Source: CAJINA01 sp964636125
GTDB taxonomy: Bacteria > Desulfobacterota > Desulfobacteria > Desulfobacterales > CAJINA01
Direction of reading: 5' to 3'
NCBI GenBank assembly: GCA_964636125.1
Contig: CAZWPX010000004.1
Coordinates: forward strand, 91,097 to 155,096
Length of the DNA: 64,000 nt
Every line of letters begins with the position of its first letter. Positions within the stretch are counted from its first letter, which is position 1. Both the position numbers and the translations under genes were made by a program. The notes beneath the pieces are model-generated. The model worked only from the letters and a program-made list of their open reading frames with translations. It had not been told where the DNA came from and searched no databases. Below are positions 63,314-64,000 of the stretch, piece after piece.

Positions 63314-63373
63314 TGACCAGTCATTCCAGAGGATAGTGACCACCTGTTCCGTTTTATTGTGACCAGCTGTTCC
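63314..63373. repeat. Three direct repeats at the end of the IS21 element
   Basis: TGACCAGTCATTCC (63314), TGACCACCTGTTCC (63337) and TGACCAGCTGTTCC (63360) recur at an exact 23-bp period, just beyond the istB stop. IS21 ends typically carry several transposase-binding repeats. They mark the element's end near 63310. The 63197-63313 stretch between integrase and element shows nothing else. Confidence 0.7.
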
Positions 63374-63419
63374 GCTGCAAACTATCCACTTTATCGGAGC
63401 GAAGCGACGCCGGTTTTTC

Positions 63420-64000
63420 TTACCTTTCAGAGTTGTTTGATTTCGTCAAGGACGAATGGATTTTTCGCATGGATTCTCCTTTCAAATTGAGTTTGTGAGC
63501 GTTGTGAACCAGTCGGTCCAAAATGGCATCGGCCAGGGTAGGATCGCCGATGTGTTCCATCCAGGTTGCCACCGGGACCTGTGTGGCGATGATGGTTGAA
63601 GATATCGACTGACGATCTTCGAGCACTTCTAAAAGGTCCCGCCGTTCCGGGTCTGTCATAGGTGCGATACAGAAGTCATCGATGATCAGGACCTTGATCT
63701 TTGACAACTTATTCATCAGCTTGGGGTAGGACCCATCGGCCCTGGATATGGCGATTTCCTGATACAATCGCGGCGCCCTTTTATACATGGCGGAGTATCC
63801 GTTTCGGCAGGCACTGTTAGCAATAGCACAGGCCAGATAGGTTTTACCGACACCGGTGGGGCCGAGGATAATTGCGTTTTGTGCTTTCTTGATCCAGTCG
63901 CTGGCGGACAACCGTATAACCAAAGATTTATCCAAACTACGGGGTGTTCTGAAGTCGACATTTTCGATACAGGCACTGTCTTTGAGTTTAGCGATTCTCA
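63420..64000 (-). CDS. istB: IstB, IS21-family ATP-binding transposition helper (partial)
   Basis: The frame is open to the right edge of the window and ends at 63420. It encodes KLKDSACIENVDFRTPRSLD at the edge, then Walker A LGPTGVGKTYLA, Walker B VLIIDDFCIAP, the sensor RRDLLEVLEDRQSI and the C-terminus ILDRLVHNAHKLNLKGESMR. IstB is a AAA+ ATPase that helps the IstA transposase choose targets. The N-terminus and istA lie outside the window. Its 3' end matches the scar at 49.8 kb. Direct repeats of the element's end follow its stop. Confidence 0.92.
   Translation of the reverse strand, partial: RIAKLKDSACIENVDFRTPRSLDKSLVIRLSASDWIKKAQNAIILGPTGVGKTYLACAIANSACRNGYSAMYKRAPRLYQEIAISRADGSYPKLMNKLSKIKVLIIDDFCIAPMTDPERRDLLEVLEDRQSISSTIIATQVPVATWMEHIGDPTLADAILDRLVHNAHKLNLKGESMRKIHSSLTKSNNSER

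Noticed and set aside
63138..63362. Plus-strand frame of 74 codons between integrase and IS21
   Set aside because: It overlaps the real integrase start on the other strand and the IS end repeats, and has no ribosome site.

Overview
The window looks like a chromosomal segment of a Gram-negative, anaerobic, Desulfobacterota-type bacterium (Desulfobacterales-like). This is inferred from gene content: many PAS/hybrid histidine kinases, FIST and REC-GGDEF proteins, a TonB receptor, exported proteins ending in dockerin-like tails, a B12-dependent radical SAM enzyme and an integron-type integrase. No rRNA or complete tRNA is present to place it more precisely.

Layout. (1) 1-7.5 kb, minus strand: a compact lipid or polyketide-type operon (B12 radical SAM, PlsC-type acyltransferase, ketosynthase, acyl carrier protein, LpxL-type acyltransferase, GT2 glycosyltransferase, a fused DhaL/FakA-DegV/FakB protein and a 4HBT thioesterase), continuing off the left edge. 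(2) 7.6-8.5 kb: decayed remnants of three unrelated genes. (3) 8.5-27.5 kb: a signalling island with a REC-PAS-sigma54 activator facing a TonB receptor, a YfiR-like protein, a hybrid kinase, a REC-diguanylate cyclase, a deletion-scarred kinase, a FIST protein, a five-PAS hybrid kinase, a 7TM double hybrid kinase and a REC/zinc-ribbon regulator. The kinases share the same REC and C-terminal tail and look like tandem paralogues. (4) 27.5-42.3 kb: an exported Lcl/DUF1566 protein, a cNMP-binding patatin paired with a MASE2 class III cyclase of degenerate active site, a lipoprotein phosphoesterase, a thioesterase, an exported caspase-PEGA-FGE protein, a DUF1523 protein, repeat elements, a ribbon-helix-helix protein, a KAS III and a TetR regulator. 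(5) 42.4-56.7 kb: two giant exported multidomain proteins (about 2200 and 2100 aa) with dockerin-like C-termini, separated by a PAS gene truncated by an IS21 remnant. (6) 56.7-64 kb: visibly AT-richer accessory DNA bounded by two copies of a tRNA-Glu 3' end, with small genes, a RAYT fragment, an HU/response-regulator pair, a frameshifted integron-type integrase and the end of an IS21 element running off the right edge.

How the parts may work together (inference): the island could couple an outer-membrane signal to phosphorelay, c-di-GMP and sigma54-dependent output. The cyclase/patatin pair looks like a self-contained cyclic-nucleotide-controlled phospholipase. The right end is a site of repeated insertion and decay.
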